Shown one piece after another: positions 37,370 through 47,020 of a stretch of DNA of 64,000 nucleotides. Under the pieces are notes generated by a model. It was not told where the DNA came from and made no database searches. It saw nothing but the letters and a program-made list of their open reading frames with translations. Source of the stretch: Gracilaria domingensis (Eukaryota; Rhodophyta; Florideophyceae; Gracilariales; Gracilariaceae); the NCBI GenBank assembly GCA_022539475.1, contig VCMS01000228.1, forward strand, positions 45,195-109,194, given 5' to 3'. Position 1 is the stretch's first letter. Every line of letters starts with the position of its first letter. The translations under genes and the position numbers were made by a program.

Positions 37370-38407
37370 CGTTAGTGGACAGACCTCGCTATGTTTTCTT
37401 TGTTTCTGTAAGGCCCACGTGATCTAGTTGCTCAAGCGCTAGCTCTAGTTGGACCTCAGTGCCATTCAATAGATATCAGCATTTCATTCGCGCTTAAGGT
37501 ATCGAGGACAAGAACTTCTCGCCTTTATAAAGATGGAAAAATGGCGTCTCGGCGCAGAGAGGCGAAAAGGCCACGAGACAAACACTCTGTGTTCTCGACA
37601 ACTGCGACGGATCGGGGTCCAGTGGGAGATTTGGAACGGTGTGATGCGCGCCCAGTGCCGGTTCACCCTTTGGGTGCATTTCAGCCGCTGAAGTTCAGCG
37701 CGCACTCATTCCGCGCACGGACGAAGCCGTTGGCCGCGAATCGACGGGTGAAACAACGCTTCGGTTAGGAAACAGCCGCGTCGGTGGCGCCCACAGTGAT
37801 CAGCGTGTGCAGATCAGCGTGTGCAGATCGCGCGTGTGGAAACGGACGGTTGACAATCGACTGCGCACCCCACGAGGTGCGTTGGGCAACTTCGACAACT
37901 CCCCGGCTGCAAATCAGCGCCTGAACCTCGCGGCGATCCGCCGCCACAGCCCTATGCATTCCGCCTCCAAGCCTCCCATTGGCTCTGCTGCGCTTCTCAA
38001 ATTCTCGCGTTTTTCATGTGCGGTTCGGAGACCTGTGAGCTGGTCCTGCCACTCAGTCTGCCCGCGGGAAGGACAGCTCTGGTTGGCGCGAATAACGACG
38101 GCGCACTACAAGAGTGCCGATTCGCATCGCCCTCTTCGCTCTTCCATCTGCCGTGATTGGGTCCGACACGTCCCAATTTCTTCTCGCTGCTCTTGCGCCT
38201 TGCGAGGACTTTCTGACCGCATCTCAGCCAGCTTCGTCTATTGCGTGCCCCCCTCCCACCATCAACTCATTATCTTCGAACTCGGTGCGCAGTCCTAGTG
38301 TCAGTAAGTCTTCCAATTCTGAGAGGGTCTAACGGTCTGTTATCCAGTAATCGATAAAACTCAGGCTGATGCTGACTTGCAACAGACAGTCTTTGTCTCC
38401 AAGCCCT
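37370..38407. promoter_or_regulatory. Upstream region of phytoene synthase, possible 5'UTR intron
   Basis: Contains a short direct repeat of ATCAGCGTGTGCAG near 37799-37830. Immediately before the synthase a consensus donor (GTCA|GTAAGTC, intron from about 38304) and an acceptor (ACTTGCAACAG, about 38384) frame an ~80 nt candidate 5'UTR intron. If real, it removes the upstream Met at 38369 and makes 38408 the start. Open frames here have no family character. Confidence 0.4.
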
Positions 38408-39775
38408 ATGGCGTTTGCTCCTGTATCAACATGGCTACATTCAGTACCCCTCCCTGCAAGTTGGAAGAACTCGTCGTGCCGTGCTCCACGCGGGCCGTCT
38501 CGCCCATCTACTTTCCGGATGGTCATGGAGAAACCCTTGTCACCCAGCAACAATGTCAACTGGAGTAAATTCCATATTGAGAATTTCGATACATTGCATA
38601 CCAGACTTGGCATTGACAAGCTGTGGCAGCACGATACCGAAGTCGGCCAATCCAATGCTGGCGATGAATCGAAGACAGGAACCGCCTTAGAAGATCCCCT
38701 AGAGGACATCCTGGTCACCGGCGGTGAAAGGCTATCAACGCAGTCTATGGTACCATGGGACACCACAAGCGGTATTCGCAGTCTCAGTTATTTGAGCCGT
38801 CAAATTTCCTTTCTCCGCAAGCGCCAGAAGATGTTGAAAACCAGCTACGAGGAATGTCGTCGCATCACCGCTGTGTTCTCGAAAACATTTTACCTCGGAA
38901 CCACATTTTTGTCTCCCGCGAAGCGTGCCGCCATCTGGGCTATTTATGCGTGGTGTAGACGAACAGATGATCTTGTTGATGGCCCGCGTGTGCAACAACG
39001 ACACGACCAGCTACGAGACGTTTTGGCGGAATGGGAACGGCGTCTCATAGGAATATTTAATGGTCGTGCCACAGACAGCATAGATCTTGCTTTAGTGGAT
39101 GCTGTTGAGCAGAACTCGGATATCACAATCTCCCCATTTCGCGACATGATCAAAGGCATGCTTATGGATGTCGATCAAACACGATTTGAGACGTTTGACG
39201 ATCTTTATGTGTACTGCTATCGTGTCGCCGGCACAGTCGGATTAATGACCTTACCCATTATGGGAACTGTTAAACCCGGTCGTGAAGGTCTACGAGAAGC
39301 AATGGGACCAGCTCTAGCCCTTGGCATTGGATTGCAGTTGACAAATATCCTGCGTGACGTTGGAGAAGACCGGTTGCGAGGTCGCATATATCTACCTCTG
39401 GAAGACCTGCGGCGCTTCAACTATACAGAGAAAGACCTCTTCAACAGCGTTCTGGATTCGAGGTATCGCGAACTCATGAAGTTCGAGATCGCTCGAGCTC
39501 GAAGTTATTTCAAAGAAGCTCGCAAAGGTGTTAAATTATTGGCAGAAGACTCTAGACTCCCCGTACAAACGTCGCTTGACATGTACTCGCAGATTCTCGA
39601 CGTTTTGGAAGAAAACGGATATGACAATTTCAATAGAAGAGCCTACGTTTCCAAAACGCAGAAGTTGGTAACCCTACCTGTGAGCTATTTGCGATGTAGA
39701 TCATCCGAGGCTTGGAAGCCAATACGCATTGCCGCGGAGTTCTTACTTGGAGTCAAGCAGATCACAAGCCTGTAG
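38408..39775 (+). CDS. PSY: Phytoene synthase, plastid
   Basis: Condenses two geranylgeranyl diphosphates to phytoene, the first committed step of carotenoid synthesis. From Met 38408 a transit peptide (MAFAPVSTWLHSVPLP) and ~90 variable residues precede the trans-prenyltransferase domain. This has SKTFYLGTTFLSPAKRAAIW, the first Asp-rich motif RRTDDLVDG, YCYRVAGTVGLM, and the second motif GLQLTNILRDVGEDRLRGR followed by IYLPLEDL. The end is normal, and 455 residues is a usual plant/algal length. All catalytic Asp residues are present. An in-frame Met at 38369 probably lies within a 5'UTR intron. Confidence 0.95.
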   Translation: MAFAPVSTWLHSVPLPASWKNSSCRAPRGPSRPSTFRMVMEKPLSPSNNVNWSKFHIENFDTLHTRLGIDKLWQHDTEVGQSNAGDESKTGTALEDPLEDILVTGGERLSTQSMVPWDTTSGIRSLSYLSRQISFLRKRQKMLKTSYEECRRITAVFSKTFYLGTTFLSPAKRAAIWAIYAWCRRTDDLVDGPRVQQRHDQLRDVLAEWERRLIGIFNGRATDSIDLALVDAVEQNSDITISPFRDMIKGMLMDVDQTRFETFDDLYVYCYRVAGTVGLMTLPIMGTVKPGREGLREAMGPALALGIGLQLTNILRDVGEDRLRGRIYLPLEDLRRFNYTEKDLFNSVLDSRYRELMKFEIARARSYFKEARKGVKLLAEDSRLPVQTSLDMYSQILDVLEENGYDNFNRRAYVSKTQKLVTLPVSYLRCRSSEAWKPIRIAAEFLLGVKQITSL

Positions 39776-40383
39776 CGTACCGGGGAATCATTGAACGAAG
39801 GGTTTCTGTTCCACTCCGCTTTGTTTTTCCCTTCAGTTTTGTCCTTTTTCTGTCTGCAACCGTGCTTAATCTCATCCATAACTGGTTTCATATCAGGACC
39901 ACCCTTTAGTACTCATATGCCCCAGAGCATCAGTTTCTGCGCACGATTTGAATGTATGATCCACGAATAGATACGTCGGGCGTTTGTACAAGACCTCTTC
40001 GGAAAATCGGTCTGCCGACCCGACTTGTCGTGTTAAGATCTACAGTAGGCATGTCAAGGCATACAACAATTTCCGCTACATATCGTGCTCTTGTTACCTG
40101 AAGCCTCTCGACGATTCTGCGCAGTAAACGCAAATATTCTTTCTGCAATCCAATCCAAAGTGTGTTCAAACGATATCCGTAGGATGGCTACTATGCTTGT
40201 TGCAGATCAAAATTCACAGTCAGGATACCCAAGCTTGGTGTCCGGAACCTCATAATGATATGCAAATCGTAAGAATCCAATGTTCTCGACAGTCTTCAAA
40301 GTCTCCCACTTACATCAACAATGAGCAAATCACTTCACATCGCCGATTGTGGTCTTCAAATTTGGATGCTGATCTTGTTGCCG
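39776..40383. other. Intergenic, no gene seen
   Basis: Convergent 3' flanks of phytoene synthase and the helical protein. Nothing recognisable. Confidence 0.35.
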
Positions 40384-42027
40384 TCACACAAGCTCAGGGA
40401 AAAACCGGTTCACCAGAGACCCAGCCGTGATACTGGAACTGTAGCCTTCTTTTCCCTCGAAAGCGATTATCTCCTCAACCTCCTTGCAAAGCTCCGTTGC
40501 TATTGCTAGGCTATCATAGTTCTTAGCACATGAACGAACTTCTTGAATCATTTCCATCAAACGCTCCACTTGGCCACATTTTGCAATCTGTAGAATCACT
40601 TGCCGTACCGCTGCTTGAATTACAAATGCGTCCGGTACATCCTTAGTTTCCATCAGAACAGAGACACAGGCTTCGAATACTTCCTTCCTGAACGAATCCA
40701 CTCGAAGCCAAGCCCATTTGATAGACTCTTGAAGAACTGTGAGCGTTTGTGTAATATGTGTCGCAGTCAGACTTCCACGATTGACCACACTTCCCAACTG
40801 CTGGAGAAAGGTAGACAACGCCAAGATCCAGTCAACATGATACAACATCAAATCCCGAAGTAATGGTGGAACAAATGTTGACAATTCTATAGCAGCCTTG
40901 GCATCAATGATCCGTGACTGGCCTTGGACATCTGAACCTGAGTGGTCACATCGAGCCTGCATATGGCGTACTACGACTTCTATCACCTTGGATACCGACG
41001 TGTAGTAGTCTTCTCCTCGCGAATCGATCGGCTTAGTCTTCGGTAGCAACGTTGCCAATAACGGCACTGCAATCATCGATGTTGGGACATCACCCCAAGA
41101 TAGAGCAACTTGGAGCGATCTTGAAGTGCGTGCCGGTGCCATGACAGAAAAAGACAGACGGGAAGATAGAAAGGATACAGAATGCAAAGACTGCACTCGT
41201 ATTGATTCCTTAACACTCTCAACGAGTTCGTACAAGATCGGAAGGACTTCCTCAGCTGTCTCATTTAGCTTGTCCTCATCCACCTCACATAACAGGCTGT
41301 GTAACACATGCGAAGTTGGAGCTACTTCATGTACGCTGTAAGGTGCATTAAAGGAGCTGAGGTCAACCTTGATAGCGGCGCGAATCAAAGGCAACACATG
41401 ATTGACAACAGATGAGAATAACTTTGCTTCGTTCTCAGACCGTCTCATACGACGCAAATGAGATATAGACTGTTCGCATAGAGCGCGGATATCTGAAGGA
41501 TGCTGATTTTGGTTCTCTGTGGAAATCATGAGACGTAATGTAGAAAAGATTAGATGCCCAGGGGCTGTATTTGCAGCAGCAGAACGTCGATTGTCCTTGG
41601 CAGCAATGCAGTCGAGAAGCTTCAGAGCCACAGTGAGAGCATCAATAGCTGTCTCCATTGGTTTTGCCGGAGGTAAAGGAAGATCAATCATGTTGCGAGC
41701 GGCCCGAACCCAGTGAAGATGGATGAGTTTGTCCACATCTGAAATCGGTACCACAGACCAGTTGACTAATTTAGGAACATCATCCGCCTGAACAAGTTTG
41801 GAGAAGGCGGAAAAAGTGTCCTCAACCTCTTCGGCCGGATAATCGACGGCCAATAAACCACTGACCCATAGATGGATTATTTCACCGAGCTTGCGCGAAA
41901 TGGCGGTGCGCTGAGCTCCATCATCTTGTTCTCCATAAGAAAGTCCAAGAAGCCAGACGGTTGCTTCCTCAATGCACTTGGATGGACATACCAGGGGTAT
42001 ATCGAGTTTCGCATAACGACTCGACAT
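40384..42027 (-). CDS. Alpha-helical (HEAT-like) protein, unknown
   Basis: About 547 residues from the Met before SSRYAKLDIPL; a few codons further upstream are open. It is almost wholly helical by pattern, with amphipathic stretches such as ALTVALKLLDCIA, AEEVLPILYELVESVKESI and PLLRDLMLYHVDWILALSTF, suggestive of HEAT/ARM repeats. No catalytic motif or membrane span is seen. A TELO2-interacting protein 2 (TTI2)-like identity crossed my mind from general layout, but I cannot support it by motif. Head-to-head with NDUFS4 about 365 bases away. Confidence 0.55.
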   Translation of the reverse strand: MSSRYAKLDIPLVCPSKCIEEATVWLLGLSYGEQDDGAQRTAISRKLGEIIHLWVSGLLAVDYPAEEVEDTFSAFSKLVQADDVPKLVNWSVVPISDVDKLIHLHWVRAARNMIDLPLPPAKPMETAIDALTVALKLLDCIAAKDNRRSAAANTAPGHLIFSTLRLMISTENQNQHPSDIRALCEQSISHLRRMRRSENEAKLFSSVVNHVLPLIRAAIKVDLSSFNAPYSVHEVAPTSHVLHSLLCEVDEDKLNETAEEVLPILYELVESVKESIRVQSLHSVSFLSSRLSFSVMAPARTSRSLQVALSWGDVPTSMIAVPLLATLLPKTKPIDSRGEDYYTSVSKVIEVVVRHMQARCDHSGSDVQGQSRIIDAKAAIELSTFVPPLLRDLMLYHVDWILALSTFLQQLGSVVNRGSLTATHITQTLTVLQESIKWAWLRVDSFRKEVFEACVSVLMETKDVPDAFVIQAAVRQVILQIAKCGQVERLMEMIQEVRSCAKNYDSLAIATELCKEVEEIIAFEGKEGYSSSITAGSLVNRFFPELV

Positions 42028-42392
42028 TCGAGAGTATGACACTGTGCAGACTATCACCTCGAGCAGAATCGGTGTAGAATGACGACCAGAAACATGAAAT
42101 GGATGGATCCATAATTAAAACCTCGAGGAATCCACGTGTAATTGTTCTGTACCGGACACTGACTTCCGAATCGCATCGGTTTTTCCTTCGAAGATAAAGA
42201 AGCCTTCACCTTCAGTAGCTCCACCGAAGCCCCGCCTTCACACTTCACTTGAGTGCAGCTGGAAAGGTTTCGACGGGTTTGGGAATTACAAGCATTTAGG
42301 GAAGGCACCATCGCCAGCGAAGCGCTGATCAGCTGCGGATACTGGCATCGCAAAGTTACGCCTCTGGCAGCGCGCATCATCCATTCTTAACC

Positions 42393-43042
42393 ATGTCTTC
42401 GTCGAAATGGATTGGTACCATTGGTACTATTGGTCGAATAGCGCCCCGTGTTACTCGTAATATGTCCACGAGTTCGGACCGAACGATTAATGTGCTTTCT
42501 GGAATTCCAGAAAAGCATGCGGCGAGACGCGTACGCATTTACAGACCAGCCAAGTAAGTCTACAATTGCGAATCGCTTCCCTCATATGTTTTGAGGTGTT
42601 CTAACAAAGTTTGTGCGACTATGATGGAACTGCAGAGTCGCCACTCAGCAGGGTCGTGGAAGTCTCACACAAATGTGGAAAATGTCGTTTGAGAAGCTAG
42701 AGGGGGGTGATCGATGGACTAATCCTCTAATGGTATGTTACTTCCTTTTATTTTCGTTGTCGTCGGTTTCGGTTTTATACGTGAACTAACGTCGATTGCA
42801 ATCTATATATCAAATCGAAGGGGTGGACTAGTACCGGTGATCCACTTTCGAACATGGGAATGTCTTTCCCAAGCAAAGACGCCGCAATTCATTATGCGGA
42901 ACGCAATGGCTACGAATTCAGCGTAGTTGAACCAGCTGAGGAGAAGCAACATGTTAAACCAATTGCTCCATTTAAGCGTTCTATGGTGCACCATTGGCGT
43001 CATAGTGGAACACCCGTTTACGACGGTGACACCTCGAAGTAG
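42393..43042 (+). CDS. NDUFS4: NADH dehydrogenase Fe-S protein 4 (complex I, 18 kDa)
   Basis: Accessory subunit of mitochondrial complex I. Exons are 42393-42553, 42636-42732 and 42821-43042; both introns are 82-88 nt with GT...AG (GTAAGTC/TGCAG and GTATGTT/CGAAG). The 159-residue product has a basic, Thr/Arg-rich presequence (MSSSKWIGTIGTIGRIAPR), then RRVRIYRPAK, WKMSFEKLEGGDRWTNPLMG, W.STGDPLSNMGMSF, DAAIHYAERNGYEF and a C-terminal VHHWRHSGTPVY. This is the ETC-subunit (NDUFS4/AQDQ) family order. Both junctions fall inside conserved blocks and restore them. Confidence 0.92.
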
Positions 43043-44101
43043 GACTACGTCTTGCGTTGCTTCATTTGGGAAGGCATACCCAACTGAAATAAACTTCCGC
43101 ACTTTGGTGTTGGCGAATCTGAAATCTTGATGTGGTACGTATATAAGGGTAACATTGATGTCCTATTAGTACGGAAATGCATTCGTTCCAACAGCTGGCA
43201 ATGCACAAAAAAGCTCGACACTGCCCAGGGCTGCTGTGTCTTGCCCCACTTTTAAGATGTGCTCTATATTTGTTTTACACACAAAGAGAGAAATCCAGCA
43301 AGAAAAAATAATACTCCATATCATTCGTTTATTTGGCTACATGTAGTTTCGATTACAATGATATCGTTCAACTCTTCATCACGGATGCAATCTTTCGGCA
43401 CGGCCAAGCTGACTCGAGTGTATTGCAACATTCGTGTACTCTTCGAATGCCCGCGGCTTGGAGTGGAGGCTCTGGATATGAGAGAGAGAGATCCCCGCTG
43501 CCAGCGAAAGCAGGCTGTGCAGCAGGATGCCAACTGGACCATGACTCATGGGAATACATTATGTTAATAAGTTGGATAATAAAAATAAATAAAATCACAA
43601 TGCGGTGCTGGCAGATGGTGTATGATTCGAAGGTGTCAGATTCCAAATTAGCCCTGCCTTTCCATTCGCTTCCCAACTGAAGAGAGCATGAGTTTATCAC
43701 CCCCAGAACTTCCCAGCCCTCTCTCCGCCTCAAGGAGCCGTCAAGTTCCTGGCGTCTGAATCCAAGTTTTTCAGCTCTACGCCTCGAAGACACTTTCGTG
43801 TTGAGAACGCGGCTTTCCTCACTGTGTAGGAAGCAATTCTCTCAACTTGAGTGACAACTTATGACCGGGATTGCTGTCGTGTGCACGTAGAGCCCGGACT
43901 GCCCCATTTGTCGCGCTGTGGAATCCTCCTCCGCTTCTGTCGCTCGACACCTTACGCATTTCTTCATTTATTCTCTGTGGGCGGCCAAGTTCGCACAGAC
44001 TAGTGCACCACGAGTCTGCACTACACTTGCGAAGGTAAGACCACCGCCTATTGTCCCCACCTTTCGTAATCCAGGGGAACTCCGAATACAAACAGCCAAT
44101 C
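43043..44101. other. Intergenic, no gene seen
   Basis: Between NDUFS4 and TAF4. Short frames only, with an AT-rich patch near 43560-43600. Presumably the TAF4 promoter and leader. Confidence 0.35.
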
Positions 44102-47020
44102 ATGGATACGAACAAAAACCTCGACGAACTCCTCGCCGCGATCGGCGACGGAAGCGCCAGCACAACCAGCGCACCGCCTCATACGAAGCAAATGTCCAGC
44201 ACGGCTCGCAACCCTACGGCGACGTTTTCGCAGCCCCTGCAGATGCCGATTCCTCCCGTGCCTCCAGCAAGGAGCAGACCGACGAGCTCCAACATGGGCG
44301 CTGCCGCTGCACAGCCTAACGTGAATGGGCACTACAACGAACTCTTAAGTCTACTTCAACATCAAGGCAATCCCGTTGTCAACCGACCAATCCCTCAGGC
44401 GCACAATACATCGGTTTCTCGAATGCAGGCATCTAATCGGCTTTCGTTCGTTCCAGGTGCGCGTCCGACATCAACTCAAGCACTGGATCCGAAAGCACTT
44501 GCCGCTCTTAAGAGGCAACATCAAATACAAGCGGCCCAAGCAAAACAGCGACGAGAAAGTTTAGCGAATGCGTCGTCGATGAACCGTAACACCCCACCTG
44601 TCCCGATCCCACGCCCCCAAGCATTTGCTCCTGGAATATCACCAGTTGTCAGCATTCCAACGATGCCTAGTGGTACGAAACAAGACTCCCAGCATAGTTC
44701 TGCAATGTCTGCTCAGCAAAGGCCAAATAGTGCTGTTCAGCCAGGACAATCCCGGTCAATCACTCAAGAGCAGGTGATCGTTGGCCATTTCTGCCGTCAT
44801 GCGATTAAAACCCTCAAGAAGATTATGGAAGGTCTGCCATACGCAACTCAGGGGGAAATGAGACTACGCGAACATATAAAGGCAGTCTGGTCGCAGTGGG
44901 TGAAGGGCATGATAACACGACCACAGCTTCTCCAGTCCGTGTCTAACTTCGTCAAGCAAAGCACTCCTGCCGCGAAAGAAGTGGACGTTATTAAAGACTT
45001 CAAGGCGTGGTATGAACACGAATATGAACAACAGAAACAAAGGGGCCGTCAAACTCAACAGCCACCACCGAAGCAAGTCCGAAACCCACAAGTTTCCGGA
45101 CAGAGTGTCATTCGTGCGAACAACATTCCTGTTCACACCGGAAAGCAGCCAATGCGCCCAAATATGGCTCCTCAGCCCCTAACGGCCACAAGAACACAGA
45201 TTAAGGGAGAAACGCAAAGAGTGAATATACCTCGCACCGCAGGGAAGAGCATCACCGGAAAACAGGAGCCTATGCGAGTGGTACCGGCAAGGCCGGCGCT
45301 TCCCAAGAACGTAGGAGCGCGACCAGGAGATGGCGTCGGTGGTAGGCAACTGGCTGGAAGCAACATGGCGAGGCCTCAAGTCCTTCCGGTTCGTCCAACT
45401 TCGACGAATGCCCCCAACATCATGGTCCCATCTGGGATTCCGTCACAGCACGGAAATGTTAATCAAGTAGTCGTTTCCAAAATGCCAGACGGAAGACCGA
45501 ACAACTCGTCGAAAGGGGGCCAAAAAATTGTCGGAGTTGTTCCTCAACTTGCCGGGAAGAGTGTTGGGGGTAAAAGCCTTCTGCACAACAAAACTGCGAC
45601 TCAACCGAAAGCAAAACAGCCCAGGAGGCCTCCTCAGAAGACTGCTGCGAAAACTACTGCGCGTACGTCACCGAAAGGCGCTGGGAAGGGAAAATCTCCC
45701 GCTCCCTATCCGTTTCATGCTGGAGTTCATCCAGGCGGAAACGTTCCAATTAATTATCCTCCCCATCAGCTTCAGTCACAACTGCCTGCTAAGAGAGGTT
45801 TGGACGGTAACGTCTCGTCGTCACCCCCAAATGCGGCTAAGAAAGTCAAAACGATTTCGAAACCGCCGAAAGGAACATCAGGTAAGAAGAAACCGTCAGC
45901 AGCCGTGGGAAATGTAGCCGCATCGAAGTCGACGAGGCCTCCTGTTCAAAGACTTGAACAGAAGAATAAAGGTGCGAAGAGACCTATGGCGTCTGGAGCA
46001 CTTCCACCTTCCGGCCCAGCATCGGTTGGTCCGGGAAATCCAGGCGCAGATGTTGCACAGAAGAAAGTTCGACGTCAAGAAGACTTGAAAGAAATCAACC
46101 TAGTTGACAATGTTGTAGATATTGAAGATGAAGAAGTGAAGCTCAATGTGGATGCGAATGGAAGGCGCCAGGCTGTCGAGGAGGTTGTTGTATACAACCC
46201 AGATATGATTGTCTCCGGTCCCATCCTACGGAAGAAGATGCAATCGATAGCCAAGCGGCACGGCATTAACGAGAACATCAACAAGGAGGCGATAGAAATG
46301 ATGTCTTTTGCTGTGCGAGAGCGGCTCGCCTGTATCCTTGAGTCTCTGAAGACAGTAGCGTCGGTGCGAGTGGGCGCCGAGAAAGAGCAGTGGGGAAGAG
46401 TAGAGACAGGGTTGAATATTCGTGAAAAGCTGCAGAGAGCGCGAGAAGATGAAGAGCGCTCTCTTCAGGTAGCAGCTGAAATGAGAGTGAAACGTCGCAA
46501 GGAACAAAGGGAGGCTGAGGCCAAAAGGCTTGCAGGAGAAGCAGCAAAGAATGACAAGAGCGCGAAGGATTCGAGTGCTGCTGCTGAAGCTGAAAGAAAG
46601 GAAAAACTTGCACTAGAGAAGAAGAAGAAGGAGAGCAGCAGCCAAAGAGACGCTCTTTCCGGCCTGGTTCGCGATTATGGCAGACGAAGACGACGAGCAG
46701 CAAAGCCACTTGCTCCGCTCAATCCCCTCGGCAAACCGGGCTTACCACCCCTTGTAAAACGTCCGAGCTCTGACAGCTTGGGAAGGTCAGGATTGAAGCC
46801 CTTAGGGTCACTTGATAGACTTAAGGAATTGGGGCCGCTTGTGAAGCTCGGTAGGTCTAATACTACAGTTCCTCGTGGACTCGGAAAAGATCCAGCGGCT
46901 GCGCATGTGAAGTTGAATGTCACTCTCAGAGACTGCCTGTTCCTGTTTGAATCTGAAAGGAACACGAAAAAGAGTTCTCTGCTGTACAAGTGGTACACTC
47001 GTCTTCCAAGTGGCAAGTAG
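44102..47020 (+). CDS. TAF4: Transcription initiation factor TFIID subunit 4
   Basis: 972 residues from Met 44102 (MDTNKNLDELLAAIGDG), single exon. A TAFH/NHR1 domain sits around residues 220-300, with GHFCRHAIKTLKKIM and SQWVKGMITRPQLLQSVSNF. A long Pro/Gln/Lys/Arg-rich linker follows, as usual for TAF4. The C-terminal TAF4 domain begins around residue 690: NPDMIVSGPILRKKMQSIAK, GINENINKEAIEMMSFAVRE, RLACILESLKTVA (histone-fold-like pairing with TAF12), then a charged helix and, at the very end, VTLRDCLFLFESERNTKKS and SLLYKWY. It is followed 1.7 kb later by RPB1 in the same orientation. Confidence 0.9.
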   Translation: MDTNKNLDELLAAIGDGSASTTSAPPHTKQMSSTARNPTATFSQPLQMPIPPVPPARSRPTSSNMGAAAAQPNVNGHYNELLSLLQHQGNPVVNRPIPQAHNTSVSRMQASNRLSFVPGARPTSTQALDPKALAALKRQHQIQAAQAKQRRESLANASSMNRNTPPVPIPRPQAFAPGISPVVSIPTMPSGTKQDSQHSSAMSAQQRPNSAVQPGQSRSITQEQVIVGHFCRHAIKTLKKIMEGLPYATQGEMRLREHIKAVWSQWVKGMITRPQLLQSVSNFVKQSTPAAKEVDVIKDFKAWYEHEYEQQKQRGRQTQQPPPKQVRNPQVSGQSVIRANNIPVHTGKQPMRPNMAPQPLTATRTQIKGETQRVNIPRTAGKSITGKQEPMRVVPARPALPKNVGARPGDGVGGRQLAGSNMARPQVLPVRPTSTNAPNIMVPSGIPSQHGNVNQVVVSKMPDGRPNNSSKGGQKIVGVVPQLAGKSVGGKSLLHNKTATQPKAKQPRRPPQKTAAKTTARTSPKGAGKGKSPAPYPFHAGVHPGGNVPINYPPHQLQSQLPAKRGLDGNVSSSPPNAAKKVKTISKPPKGTSGKKKPSAAVGNVAASKSTRPPVQRLEQKNKGAKRPMASGALPPSGPASVGPGNPGADVAQKKVRRQEDLKEINLVDNVVDIEDEEVKLNVDANGRRQAVEEVVVYNPDMIVSGPILRKKMQSIAKRHGINENINKEAIEMMSFAVRERLACILESLKTVASVRVGAEKEQWGRVETGLNIREKLQRAREDEERSLQVAAEMRVKRRKEQREAEAKRLAGEAAKNDKSAKDSSAAAEAERKEKLALEKKKKESSSQRDALSGLVRDYGRRRRRAAKPLAPLNPLGKPGLPPLVKRPSSDSLGRSGLKPLGSLDRLKELGPLVKLGRSNTTVPRGLGKDPAAAHVKLNVTLRDCLFLFESERNTKKSSLLYKWYTRLPSGK

